64,000 nt of DNA. Source: Adineta steineri. Lineage: Eukaryota > Rotifera > Eurotatoria > Adinetida > Adinetidae. The notes beneath the pieces were generated by a model. The model had not been told where the DNA came from, ran no database searches, and was given only the letters and a program-made list of their open reading frames with translations. The translations under genes and the position numbers were made by a program. The DNA lies in assembly GCA_905250115.1 (NCBI GenBank), contig CAJNOI010000034.1, positions 612,028 to 676,027 of the forward strand. Direction: 5' to 3'. The first letter of the stretch is position 1, and each line of letters begins with the position of its first letter. This document shows, in pieces, positions 1 to 17,616 of this stretch.

Positions 1-1743
1 CCTGGTCCAGGCATTCGATCCGTTTGAGTTTCTTCACATCGTACTTCTAATCCAGTTTGTGTACCATTATGTGTTGGAACTATTGAACGAGCTTGTTTTG
101 CTACATCTAATTGTTGTTTAGGTTTATTAATACTTAATGATAATTTTGGTGAACATAAAGTTTTATTATCTGAATCTGATTGTTGTTGAATAGGTAATTC
201 ACATTCTGTAAAAAATATATATATATAAATCTTTTCTATATCTAAGATAATATAATAACATACGAAGTGGTGTCATTCCATTCGAATATGATGGTGATGA
301 TGATAATGATTCATCGAAAGTATTATTAGAATTAAATAAACGTTGTTTTGAATCGACAAGTTTTAATGATGAATTAAAAAATTTAGCTAATGTTGATATT
401 GTTGATATGTAAGAGGAAAAATAGACAAGATGTCTATGAAGAATTTAATTATTTATTGAATAAATGAAATAGAAGAAGAAAATAACTTACGCCATATATA
501 TGCCAATATTCTTTTTCATTAATTCAATATCTGATTCAGTTGAGGAACCAATATCACGTAAATAACCTGAAATATTCATTAAACGTTCTAGTCGTACATC
601 ATCATGATAAACAATATTCGATAACTAAAAGAGTAAAAAAATAAATATTTGAATAATTATGTAATTTATAAAATCTTTCATATAAGAGTTTACATAAACG
701 TTAAAAGGATATAAATATCATGATAGATCTAAGGATAACTATAGAAGGATAGAATTTCAAATATACTTGTAAATGAAATGATCGAATATCATTTGGAGTT
801 TTCCATGCAAGAGTTGAATTATTATCGGACCAATCTGCTTTAATTAATACTCTCATTGGCGTTGATTCTGTATCAAAATTCACAACACCTAATCGTGTTA
901 ACAGAGCTAGAAATATACAAATATATTTCTATTATTAAACAAAACAAAAATAATGTTATCATACGTGATGCATGTACACTTAATGTATTTGAATTATGCA
1001 TTGATGATGATGATGATGATAATACATGATGACCTAAACATGTTGATTCATCAAGTGTATCATCATCTTCATTATTATTATTGTTATTATTATTATGTAC
1101 GGTTTGTAATAATTTCATTTTTCTTTGTCTTTTTTCTAAATCTTTAAATATTTGTGCCATTTGTGTACGCATATCAAAACTAAATGCTGGATGATTAGAA
1201 GCTAAACAAAATATAATTAAGATTTCATCCATTGTTCGATCATCCAAATCATCACGTTCAAGAAGTATATCAACTAATTTAACACTTTCACTTGCTTTTA
1301 AACGACGAAATAATCGTATAGCACATGGACGATTTTTTGCCCAGAGAAGAGCTTAATTAAGAAAACAAAAACATTTATATAAATTAAATTTAAATATAAA
1401 TATCATTACCAATATCAACAATCGCATGTGCACGTGTAAATTGATCAGTTAAATCTAATTTTTCATCAGATAAACTATCTGTTTGTTGATTATTTTGTTC
1501 ATTATTACTTAATACAGATGAAGTAGATGATGATGATGGAACATTTTGTGTTAATAAATGATTTGTTTTTTGTTCGGCATGATATAAATATTCATAATCT
1601 TTACGTGCTATTTCTTCTAAACATGTGCCTAAATAACGTAATTCTAATGGTTGACATAAATGTAGCAGACCATATAAGAATTCGATACGTTTTGCTCCAC
1701 TTAAATGATTAAAATAACGATGAATTTCTTCTTGAGTTAACAT
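1..1743 (-). CDS. ZCCHC2/ZCCHC14-like protein, six exons, 3' end outside window
   Basis: Exons read on the minus strand: 1743-1410, 1351-965, 906-767, 624-491, 433-264, 205-1, all with GT/AG borders and consistent phase. The first exon encodes a block with LSGAKRIEFLYGLLHLC, then CLEEIARKDYEYL, which I recognise from the N-terminus of vertebrate ZCCHC2/ZCCHC14. Exon 2 has ILIIFCLASNHPAFSFD, also conserved there. Exon 3 (ADWSDNNSTLAWKT) matches the start of the PX-like region that follows in those proteins. About 456 residues are visible; the C-terminal CCHC zinc knuckle, if present, lies beyond position 1. The ATG at 1743 is the first in frame; the frame stays open to an AG at 1809-1810, so an upstream coding exon is possible. 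The family is thought to act in RNA-associated regulation; the function here is inferred by homology. Poly-Asn and poly-Ser tracts in exon 2 are low complexity. Confidence 0.8.
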
Positions 1744-1810
1744 TGATTTCGGATTTATAACTGATGATGATGATACTGATGAATACGAGCGATATAATGA
1801 TGGAGCCACT

Positions 1811-2486
1811 TTTGTATTTTTAATAATATTAATCTATCTATGATGTGTTGATAATTAATTACTAAGACATGATTTTACTATTTAGATGAACATATTCTGA
1901 ATATAAAGAAAAAATAAAATATAAGAATAAAATATCGATTGATATCAACCGATTAGAGAAAGACGAAGAAGAAGAAAAAAAGAGAGAGAATGATTATACC
2001 TCGATATCAACCAGGATTCTCTTTTATCTTATTGATCTATCCTCTATCTATTCACTATCATATGTACACCATCCCAAAAATGCATATCCAAGAACTAGGT
2101 TATATATATATCGATGTTATCGACTACAAAATAGATAGAAAATTCATATATCCAATAAACTAATACATTTCATAGATGTCATTCAAAGACAAACTTATAC
2201 AGTTATCGTTATATCTATTACGATTCAGGAAACAATTTATCATCGAGAAATATATCACGTATAAGTAACTGTATTACGATAAAATCAATGAATTTTTTTA
2301 TAATGATCTATTAGGTAACAACAATGTAGTTTAGATACTACTAATGGTTGAATGATATTCATTTATGACCTTTTTTCAATGTATCACATTAATCTCATCT
2401 GACAAAATATATCTTTTTGCTTTTTTGTTTTGTTGTCTATTAATACATATGACAGAACGTAAATGCTGTGATTTAAATTCTCAATA
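1811..2486. other. Intergenic, divergent promoter region
   Basis: A+T-rich spacer between two genes transcribed away from each other, so it presumably holds both promoters. A purine-rich stretch lies near 1960-1990. No gene, repeat family or clear element seen. Confidence 0.5.
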
Positions 2487-4460
2487 ATGTATCGATTCAA
2501 AAGATTTATCAATGTAAGATTATTTTCATCGATATTTTTTTCTAAAGAAAAAAAAACAATTTTTTTATAGAGTAAACCATCATATTGTTTTATCTATACT
2601 ATCATTATATTCGTTATTTTATTGTTGATTATAGCAATTGTACTCTGTATTTGGTATCTGCTAACGTTTGTATATTTGAGAATAAATTTTACTTGTCCAT
2701 TTAATCCATGTCTACCAACTACGCGGACAAGTATAAGTCCATTATCAAGTGCATTGACAAATACGATAGAAACATCTATATCAGTAAAATAAAAAAAAGA
2801 ATTTGTTACAAAAAAACTTATTCTTAACATCTATTCTATAGATTACATCAAGTATGACATCTACACTGATTATCGATAGAAAACGTACATATAAAGAAAC
2901 ATGTAATGATTTATATGATTGTTACACTGAATATGGTTTATTATGTGAATATGGATGGAATGAAAATAGAAGTTGTTTATGTGAAGGATCTCATTATTGG
3001 TCTACTCAACAGAATAAATGTCGTAAGATACAATTAATATTCTTCATTTCAATTAATTTTTTGTATATAGTTCGAAAAGGAGAAATGAATGATTCATGTG
3101 ATGTTGATTATCAATGTCATCAAGAGATTGGTTTTGTATGTGATAAACCACCTGGTGCATCAACAAAAATATGTGTAAAATCTATTTTCTTTTTATTTCA
3201 ATCTAAATGTACATGTGTTATCTTCTTAGATATGTGCAGCAAATATTTATTGGGCAAAAATTTCTAATTGTGGTAGAATATTTATAAATATTTATTTCTA
3301 TTGCATCTATTTGTATTTATATGAAGGTCAAAGAATGATTCAACATATTGTCGATTGTATTAATGAAAATTATGCAACAACATGTCTTATTCTTAGTACT
3401 GATTATATGTATCATATGGTTACAATTAGATCATTTTCTGAAAAAGAACTTTCATTTGATTGGTTTCTTATCGATAATCGAGCTTTATTAGAATTACCAC
3501 AACTTAGTTGTACTTTTAAGTAAATTTTTAATTTTTTTCTCTACAAAAGTTCACGTTTCCTATTCTAAATATAGTAATGATACAAAATATTGTTTTGGTT
3601 TAAGTATTCAAGATTCTCAACATTCTCTTAAACTTGCACAATTTACACGAAAAGGATTTCATAGTATTGAAAATATTGGTGGTAATAATCGAGGTATTGC
3701 ATTTGGTTTAACTAATATCAATAATGTGACTGTTTTTGTACGTAATTCTCAAAATACACTCTATCATCGAACTATTGCAGATGATGAAATATTATCGCCG
3801 TATGATATTGCTTTATCATCATCAGGTAATCCAACGTGTTATATTCAAGAATTATTAACTACTCGTCAGACTTATTGTTTTGCTCGGAATTCAGCATTTG
3901 GTCTAACAGAATATGCTGAATTATCAGAATATGAATGGCGAATTACCCAATTAGGTTATGCAACAGATCGAATTCGTGATGAAATTGCACCTGTTTGTAG
4001 TTATGTTGGACAATTACATCGTTATTGCTTTGCTATTTTTGAAAATGGACAAATTTATCGAATTATTTCTAATTCCAATATATGGAGTACATGGGAATTA
4101 ATTGGCAAAGGACAACAACAATTTATTACTCAACCGGTATTTTTAACATCAAAACCATTAAATCAATCAGATCCTGGTCAAACATGTTATTTATTTGCAA
4201 TTGACACAAATAATAATTTACAATTATCAACAAATATTAATTGTGCTGTATCAGATAATTTTAGTGAATGGATACCTATATCAACAAATTTAAAATTCAA
4301 ACAAGTTGATAAAACATTTCGATTGCGTGATGGTAATATTGGTGTATTAGGTATTGATAATCAAAATCAACCTTATTATATGTATCTTGATCCACAAACA
4401 AATCGTTTTACATCACCACGTCCAGCATTTACAGTGAAGCCAGAACAATTTCGTTCTTAA
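2487..4460 (+). CDS. Type II membrane protein with two EB-like Cys-rich modules and a C-terminal beta-rich ectodomain
   Basis: Seven exons by splice signals and phase: 2487-2513, 2571-2783, 2842-3022, 3071-3174, 3230-3272, 3327-3509 (or 3506), 3550-4460. A short basic cytosolic start (MYRFKRFIN) is followed by a hydrophobic anchor of about 20 residues, then a Thr/Ser-rich stalk. Two similar cysteine modules follow, each ending in a C-x-C....YW......C pattern (CLCEGSHYW and CICAANIYW). Exon 7 adds about 300 residues of repeating aromatic/Asn-rich strands that look like a beta-propeller or lectin-like fold; I do not recognise the family. The donor closing exon 6 is uncertain: the best consensus site (GT at 3520) breaks the frame, while weaker GTs at 3507 or 3510 keep it. 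Likely an extracellular binding protein; ligand unknown. Confidence 0.72.
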
Positions 4461-5269
4461 TATTTATTATATTTAAAAAATTTAAGTTTTTTGTTTTATT
4501 TTTACTGTAATATTCATAGAGTAGTCAGAAAATATCTATTAATAAAATATACATTTTGCTAATCTCTTTACAATAAGTATTCATTTTAAAGTTCCATCCT
4601 TTTAGCTTATTCCTGAAACAATATTGACTTGTAATCGTTTATCATTAATTTAGTTTTGATTGAACTATAATTTCTGCTTATTATGTGGAGCATTAGTTAA
4701 TTAAATGCTTACAACATTAATATTCTGTTAATCTATGGTGGTTATTAGGTGAACATGTTGGGAATCATCTAAAGAACGGAACATCAGAAGTTCTCAGTTT
4801 AAACGCGACAATATAATTTCCAGTCTGAACCCAAAAATAAGATTTGGTTTTGAGATAGGCAATTTCGAAGAAATATGTTTCTAGACGATTCTTATCTTTG
4901 AGATAGTTCAAATGACTAGATCGCATACGAATTGAGTTTATAGGCAAAAGTGTGGTGCAAAACTTTTTCCATTGTCACAAAGAACCGTCTATCATTTATA
5001 CTTGAAACCAAACTGGCCGGTCTTCTTCCCATTTTTAAAATTTTGTTTTTGTCATATTAACAGTTGCTATTTTGCTCGTTTTTACAGGTTTTCATGATTT
5101 TAATTATAGTTGCTTATGAGAAGTTTCTCTTAATTTTATTCAATTATTATTTATTTCTAACAGAAAGAAAATAGTTTCAACGTTTGAAAATACTTTAGTG
5201 TGAAATTATATGATAATTATATTCGCTGTCACTTATTAATTAACAGAAAGATATGTATTTAGATATAAA
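4461..5269. other. Intergenic, no gene recognised
   Basis: A+T-rich sequence between the membrane protein and the mobile-element remnants. A 61-codon minus-strand frame at 4765-4947 has no family resemblance or splice context. Nothing else seen. Confidence 0.4.
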
Positions 5270-5563
5270 ATGTTGGATAAAAAGCAATTCAATAAATTAA
5301 TAACCAATGGAAAAATAAATTTAGGAAGACAATTGTTTCGAGTCGATGAATATCATTCATCGCCACGCATTTTAATTTGTAATCATCGCAATCTACTAGG
5401 TCATACAAAAAAATCATACCGTAACTCAAATCTTGATGTATATCGTCGATGTGGTAAACCAAGAACAAACATGCAAGAACATACGAACTGTGAAATTAAA
5501 TGTCATCATTGTCATAAAAACCATGTAGCTACAGACTATAAGTGTAAAATTATGGAAAAATAG
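5270..5563 (+). pseudogene. Retroelement ORF1/gag-like zinc-knuckle fragment
   Basis: A 97-codon fragment whose second half has successive Cys/His clusters (CNHRNLLGHTKKS, CGKPRTNMQEHTNC, CHHCHKNHVATDYKC). This is the spacing of nucleic-acid-binding CCHC knuckles in ORF1/gag proteins of non-LTR retrotransposons. Some knuckle positions are already lost (Tyr or Ser where Cys is expected) and there is no N-terminal domain, reverse transcriptase or element end nearby. It stops at TAG immediately before a TGTGGG-like tract, after which unrelated transposase sequence starts. I read it as a truncated, dead retroelement fragment; element class uncertain. Confidence 0.55.
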
Positions 5564-5564
5564 G

Positions 5565-6160
5565 TTGTGGGTTTGGGTATTATCACACCCACACTTTGCT
5601 ACTACACATTCGTACGCAGTACAACCAATGATATCTGCTGCTGGAAAAGTAGTCGGTCCCGTATTTCTTTGTTTAGAGGAGTTAAATGACAAGATGAATG
5701 TAAGTGAATCAATCTACTATTTAACCCATATGTTATTTACTAATTCACGTTTCGTTAGATATAAAAAAACAAATTATTTCCTGCTTCAAATATCGTTGTT
5801 ACATGTGGCTCTTCGCGAAAGCTAATCACTTCATTGGTAGAATATTGGAGAGATAATGTGCTTCGTACTTCGGTTCCATGGCAATTTCGGTTACTTACGG
5901 ACTACTAGCCTGATCAAAGAAATACTGATATATATTCTGCTATCAGAGGATCCACAAGGCTAGAAATTCTGCCTAACACTACATCGTATATTCAACCACT
6001 CGACGTATTTTCCACCATGTTCAGCTCAATGATATTACGATTAACTTGCCTGAGCGAAATAATATTATTCGTTTAAACGCTCTCATTTACAACCAGTTAT
6101 CATCATATCTATTCATGCCGATGATAAAGTACGCATGGCTTGCATCAAGTTACATTGAAC
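5565..6160 (+). pseudogene. Degraded DDE transposase (Tigger/pogo-like)
   Basis: Pieces in more than one frame resemble the catalytic half of Tigger-type DDE transposases. In order: SYAVQPMISAAGKVVGPVF and LCLEE near 5600-5680; WRDNVLRTSVPWQFRLLTDY ending in a stop near 5910; then, in the same frame as that stop, RGSTRLEILPNTTSYIQPLD near 5945-6005. The Asp of LLTDY and the Asp of IQPLD sit where the second and third catalytic acids are expected. Frame changes, an A+T-rich interruption near 5700-5790 and in-frame stops show it is dead. No TIR was found for this copy. A fragment of the same kind of transposase (N-terminal DNA-binding part) occurs at 27630-27840 on the other strand. Confidence 0.65.
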
Positions 6161-7597
6161 AATATTCATGACCTTTTCACACTGTTAGCGATATTTACTT
6201 CGATATCGGTAACAACTTCTGTCAACGAGCAGACCGTCACTTATTGTCATTTAATCCATGTAGTTACTGTCATACTTTCCTTTGTTTTCAACATTTTTTT
6301 GAAGCATACCGTTTTCATAACTAAGTATCTAATTTTTATCTACTAGTTTCAATTAATTTAAGCATAATTGGTTGCATATAATAAAATTAATACCACACCA
6401 ATATGATACATGAGAAGACTAATAAAGTTGTCATAAGAGATGCATTGTAGTAATATGCAGTTAAAATCTCTATAACATCAGGAATTTGAAATATAGTTGA
6501 CATAGAATGTTGTCACGGCTATTACTAGCTTTTCTTAAGAACTTATAAACGTCATAGGAAATGAAGAGAAGGTATATTTTTCCACAATTCATTAAAAAAC
6601 AAGACATATTTTGCAATGCATATAAATTATTAAATAAAGGTAGTAGATCCTAAGATTTACTAAAAATCAAAAGCATATCGTTTTTTCTCGAATTCTGGTA
6701 AGTTATTTTATTTGTAAAGTAAAATTATTGTTTATTAATTGATTTTAGAGAGGCATGGAGTCGACTTGATTATAACTTTTATTGAATGTTTGCAGAACGA
6801 GTTTTAATTCATAGGTATTTCGGTGTAGAAATAGAGGAAGGTGAAACTATTGAAACACAAGAAGATTTAGCAGCACTTGAATAATATTTAAAATCAATAC
6901 AGATCTATTACAGTGATGAGTGTAAGATTATTTATATATAAGAAATTCTAATTCAAATGTAGTTCTATTGAAAAAAAGATTACTAATAAATAATTCAATG
7001 ATTATTTTGAAGTATTGATATATTATATTACTCAAGCAAAAATTCAGAGTGTAACTTCATTTAAAAATCATCGATTGAAATATCTATTGTTACCTGCAAT
7101 ACTCAAAGTAATAGTTGAAATAAAACATCATAAACTGATATTTTATTTGTGATACCTGATAAAATCAATATAAAAACGTATTATATAAATTATGATTTGT
7201 TCTTGTACAATTTATATATAAGTTTTTGAATGATTATAATATATGAAAACAACATTGAAATACTAGATTTCAAGCAGTATAATCTATCTCTATATTAAAC
7301 TACAACATAAATAAAAGTCCCTACGTTTCTATTTTGATTTATTATTGAGGATTAAAATTTCGAAATATTTCAATATACTATGACAAATATTTTTTTGTAA
7401 TATTGATTTTTTGATAAGAATACAAGTACTTACGAAAGGCACTATTCTTTCGTATAGGCTGACGCAATTACTATGTCATCGGACCTATACTTATAAATAC
7501 TACTTGGATATGTTACGACGAGGTAAGAGAGTGATATATTGTTTTCATTCAATACTACATAGAATACAAAAATATATGTTATTTTTTTTTAATATAG
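6161..7597. other. Intergenic, one faint protein-like fragment
   Basis: A+T-rich. Around 6785-6883 a plus-strand stretch reads FAERVLIHRYFGVEIEEGET and continues to a stop with plausible codon use, but it lacks a start and recognisable family and may be a gene remnant. Otherwise nothing seen. The TTTTAATATAG just before 7598 suggests a 5'UTR intron of the downstream transporter gene. Confidence 0.35.
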
Positions 7598-12966
<5,369 letters not shown>

Positions 12967-13304
12967 ATTACTAAAAAAGTGAAATTTTTTGTTTAGATTT
13001 TATTGATCATTCGGATAACTATTTCAGGAACAATATAAATGAAACAATTTTTTGAAATAAACATTGATAAAAATATGAATAATGTTCTTTGAACCATCGT
13101 CACAATCCGCACCCATACATAAACATTTTATATGTACGAATCTAGCGTAGAAGTATTTCCTGAGGTGGGTGTGAGTGATTCTCTTTTATCTCATTCACAT
13201 CCTCGTCACTACCTATTCATTCTCTATTGAAGCACATTTGATATTAGCATTTACAATTTTCTTTCTCTTTTATTTTGTTCAATAAATTCATAAATTTCAT
13301 TGTC
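12967..13304. other. Convergent intergenic spacer with a telomere-like island
   Basis: Short spacer between the 3' ends of the transporter (plus) and LRR gene (minus). It contains AATAAA-like A+T sequence (13057-13085) and a G-rich then C-rich tract at about 13153-13212 (see the islands). Confidence 0.5.
13153..13212. repeat. Telomere-like G/C island 1
   Basis: AGGTGGGTGTGAGTGA on the plus strand, then about 20 bp later TCATTCACATCCTCGTCAC. G-rich arm first, C-rich arm second; degenerate. Confidence 0.45.
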
Positions 13305-16065
13305 CTAACGAAAACGTGTAGGTGAAGACGTTGTAGGTGAAGGGAGAGTGACAATTAGTCTGTTGTGTTGGAATGCATCACTCAAATATAGTGCTCCAGT
13401 ATCTCTGATTTGATTTGCAACGAGATTTAGTATGGTGACTGTCTAAATGAAAAAGTGGGCGTAAAAACAGGATACAGATGAAGACAAAATAATAGTTACT
13501 CTGTTGTGTCTTAACCCTTCACTCAAATATTGTGCACCAATATCTCCGATTTTATTTGCTTGAAGATTCAGTGTGATGACTGTCTAAATAAAAAAGTAGA
13601 CGTATAGACACGATATAGATGAAGACAGAATGATAATTACTGTGTTGTGTCGTAGTCCATCAGCTAAATGTTGTGCTCCAACATCGCCGATTTGATTCGT
13701 AGCGAGATTCAGTGTGGTGAGTGCCTAAAGAAAAAGATGCAGGTAAACACACGATATAAGTGAAGAAAGAGTGACAATTACTTTGTTGTATTGTAATCCT
13801 TCACTCAAATATTGTGCACCAATATCTCCGATTTCATTTGCTTGGAGATTCAGTGTCATGCATGTCTAGAGGAAAAGTGAAGGTAGGAACACAATATAGT
13901 TGTAGACAGAATGACAATTACTGTATTGTGTCGTAGTGCATCAGCTAAGTGTTGTGCTCCGGTATCTCCAATTTTGTTTGCAACGAGATTTAGAGTGGTG
14001 AGTGTCTAGATGGAAAGGTGTAAGTAAATATACGATATAGTTGCGGAAAGAAAGACAATTACTGTATTGTGTCGTAGTGCATCACTCAAATATTGTGCTC
14101 CAACATCCCCAATTTTATTTGCAACCAGATTCAGTGTAGTGACGGTCTAGGCGAAAAATTTTAAATAAAGATACGACATAGACGAAGGAAGAACTCAGAT
14201 TACTGTATTGAGTCGTAATCCATCAGCTAAATGTTGTGTTCCAATATCTCCGATTTGATTATATGCAAGAGTTATTGTGATGAGTGTCTAGATGGAAAAG
14301 TGCAAGTAAAGACGGGATACCGACGAAGAGAGAACAAGAATTACGGTGTTGAGTTTTAATGCATCAGCCAGATGCTGTGCACCAGCATGTTCGATATCGT
14401 TTCTACTGAGATCTACTGACATAAGTCTCTACATAAGAAAGTAAAGGTACAGACACAGTATAGTTGAGAAAAGAATAACAATTACAGTGTTGTGTTGTAA
14501 TGCATCACCCAAATATTCTGCTCCAGCATCTCCGATTTGATTATATGCGAGAGTTATTATCATGAGTGTCTAGATGAAAAAGTCCATGTATAGACAAGAT
14601 ATAGATGAAGAGAGAATAATAATTACTTTGTTTTGTCGTAATGCATCAGCCAAATGTTGTGTTCCAATATCTCCAATTTGATTCCCATAGAGGTTCAATG
14701 CGGTGAGTGTCTAAACGGAAAAATGTACATAGAGATACGATATATTTCAAGAAAGAACGATCATTACTTTATTGTATTGTAATCCATTAGCCAGATGTTG
14801 TGCTCCAATCTCTCCGATCTTGTTTCCAAGAAGATTCAGTGTGGTCAGAGCCTAGACGAAAAACTGCAGCTAAAGACAAGATATAGACGAAAAAACAATG
14901 ATACTTACTGTGTTATGTCGTAGTGCATCAGCTAAATGTTGTGCTCCTATATGTCCGATTTGATTTTTTGAGAGATTCAGTGTGGCGAGTGTCTAGATGA
15001 ATGAGTGAAGGTAACGACACAATATAGATGAAGAGAGAATGACAATTACTGTGTTGTGTTGTATTGCATCACTCAAATGTTTCACTCGAATATCTCCCAT
15101 TTGATTTCGCGAGAGATCTAGTGTGATGAGTGTCTATATAAAGGAAGTAAAAACAGAATAACTGATGACTGTTATTTCCGGTTAGTTCAGTGAATGATAT
15201 TCAATAATACCTTACAAAAATCTAGACTGAATAGAAGTTATCAAGGGTGGTACATAAATAAAAATTTTTTGTGTCTAGCATTAGAACTCCATGTGATTTA
15301 TCTAACTTAACTTTGTTCAGCGATATGATTTATATAGGTTAGAATATTTATGAATTTCTGTAGTTGCTTTCGATGTTTTTATAGGGTTGTGTGCATGAGA
15401 TAATATTGATTTGCATGATGTTAGATTCATTATGAGTAGAAAAAGAATACATGCTGAAACGTTGTATAAAATATCCCTTACGACGTGGTCTCGACTCTTC
15501 ATTCTGACAAAGTATCTTCAAATTTCTCAGAGATATATCTGCAGGAAATATCTAAGACGTTATTCATAATAAGATCAACTAGTTTATACACCGTTCATTT
15601 TTATCAAAATCGTAGTTAAAGAAGAGTTGTTAGACACATGTAAACGACAAATAATAAAGTTTTGTTCCTTTTTTGTCGTTCTTATCTAAACATTGTATGT
15701 GTATGACATCATACATGATTTGAAAAGAAAGAAAAAAAAAGAATTTATTTCTTCTTGATTATTAGGACATTATTTTCATATTGTCATAAAATAAGAAATT
15801 AATTTTTTGAGCACAGAGATATAGCTAATGAATTATTTTTAGCGAACTTTTTCTGCTTCAATAGATTGTAAGAATGAAAACTAATTCGAGAGTCAATGCG
15901 TAAAAAGTTTACCTGATATCGATAATAACTGTCTACGATCTTGTTGAATCGTTGACATATGTTTCTCATTGAGCAGAGAATTGTGAAGTTTGATTGATGA
16001 TCCAGGATTCGGTAGACAAGTTCTACCGGTAACGTGAGAAAATTTGCAAGAATTGTATTTGCCAT
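13305..16065 (-). CDS. F-box-like protein with about 13 RNH1-type leucine-rich repeats, one per exon
   Basis: First exon 16065-15913 starts MANTILANFLTLPVELVYRI and continues as an F-box-like motif to YYRYQ followed by GTAAAC. After a ~780 bp intron come LRR exons, nearly all exactly 84 bp (28 residues) and phase 0: 15133-15050, 14992-14909, 14851-14768, 14710-14627, 14569-14486, about 14429-14345, 14287-14204, 14146-14063, 14005-13922, 13865-13782, 13724-13641, 13583-13500, and last 13442-13305, which reads through a lost donor to TAG. A typical repeat is TLNLATNQIGDVGAQHLADG (ribonuclease-inhibitor type). F-box proteins usually link substrates to an SCF ubiquitin ligase; target unknown. The exon at 14345-14429 is 85 bp, with an AAAA run that breaks frame. 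An unseen exon between 15134 and 15912 is possible. Confidence 0.75.
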
Positions 16066-17616
16066 CGTACACTGTTGTTGAAATGTGTGCTGTGCAGCCT
16101 TATATGAAGTATTGTTATTCTTTCTTTCGATTAAATGAGTAAATGTTTGTTCTGTTGTTGTTTTCACATGATGTGGCAATTACGTGTTGAAAGAAAAAAA
16201 CGAAAAAGAATGATATGAAATATAAAATAGTATTATATGTTTATTTGGATTATTCATAATAGAACGTTGTCTTCTGTGTCATGTCATGGACGTCATCGAG
16301 CCAGGTGAATACAAAGAACAAGAATAAATTATTCACTTTTTCTAACTCTCTTCAAAGATAAGAAATAATATTCCCACTAACAAAAAAACACATATTTGCA
16401 TTGTAAATAATATACATTAAAAGTCTTGCAGTATTTTCTTTTGTTTTTAAATCCTATATTGAGATTACGCAAGGAGAGAAATCAAATGATCGAGTCTTTT
16501 TTTATTAACGACCAGTTTCGTCTTTTGATAAATTATCAATCTATTCAATATTAAAATTTTGATATTAAATAGTAAAAGTCTTGTATCAGTTCACTTTTTT
16601 GACGTTTTCCTTTTCGACATTTTTATATTCGACCAGAGTTGAGTTTACCCTGAACTTTGTATTTGTTTAATTATCTGAGAGCACATTTCGAAAAGAGTAT
16701 CAATTATCGACATGCAAATCGATTGCTGAAAAGCAAGTTAAGACTAGCAGATTGAATTTGTCTTTTCTCTCAACGGTAGTTAAGCCTGTTTTGCAATCGA
16801 TCAACACTCACCCTCAGCAGTGAATGATAATAATAAATGAATAGAAGATCTTGGAATATATGTGTGGCTGAGTGTAGATGTGGACGTGGGTGCCGATTTA
16901 AGAAGAATATAACATCCACACCCACACTCGAATTTTTATACATATTTGATATTGGTCTATTTAAACTAACATTTACTTCTTCTTTCCTTTGCTCATATGT
17001 TAGTTGATTCAGCTTTTTATTCTAATTGCAATCAATTATTTTTATTATTTTGGAATAGAAAAAATTAGATTACTTTGTAAAAACATCTACAAACGTCTTA
17101 ATTTCTTACTTTTTCCTAATGTCATACTCTCTTACAAAAAAAAACAACATTATTTCGAATTTCACATTTTTTGCATTTTAATGATATCAGATTGTCTTTT
17201 ATTCCATCTGCAATTCATATCATTCAATATTATAAAATAAAATTATACGATTTATTCTTCGATTTATATTATAAAAATCTTGAAAACAAAATCTAAACAA
17301 CATGATTATATTCTCCGTCAATTTAAATTCTTCCCATTAGTCACAAACAATATTCTTCCATATAATTATTTTAAGTTAAATGTTTTCTTATGATTCATAG
17401 AAAAAAAGCGTTGTGCAACAAATAAAAGTAGGGCAAACCCGTTTTGTCTTATTGGCATAGAAACTAAACATTTCTTTTTGCGTTCTTTTTTCCTCAACGT
17501 TCATTTTCCTATATGAGAATTTAAAAAAATGTAAAAAAACACTCCAAACTATAAAGACAAATTATTTCTACACAATTTCTCCAACAGTCATACACACATA
17601 TATAAACAAATAAATC
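16066..17616. other. Intergenic with one telomere-like island
   Basis: Divergent spacer between the LRR gene and the thioredoxin-like gene, A+T-rich. The only distinct structure is the G/C island near 16861-16936. Plus-strand frames near 17004-17240 show no family resemblance. Confidence 0.45.
16861..16936. repeat. Telomere-like G/C island 2
   Basis: TGTGTGGCTGAGTGTAGATG and GGACGTGGGTG, then an A-rich spacer (GAAGAATATAA), then CATCCACACCCACACTCG. G-rich arm followed by complementary C-rich arm, able to fold back. Confidence 0.55.

Noticed and set aside
2594..2830. Minus-strand frame of 78 codons
   Set aside because: Lies opposite the spliced anchor exon of the plus-strand membrane protein, which explains the sequence better.
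6785..6883. Plus-strand peptide-like stretch ending in ETQEDLAALE
   Set aside because: Too short, no start, no recognised family; listed only within the gap description.
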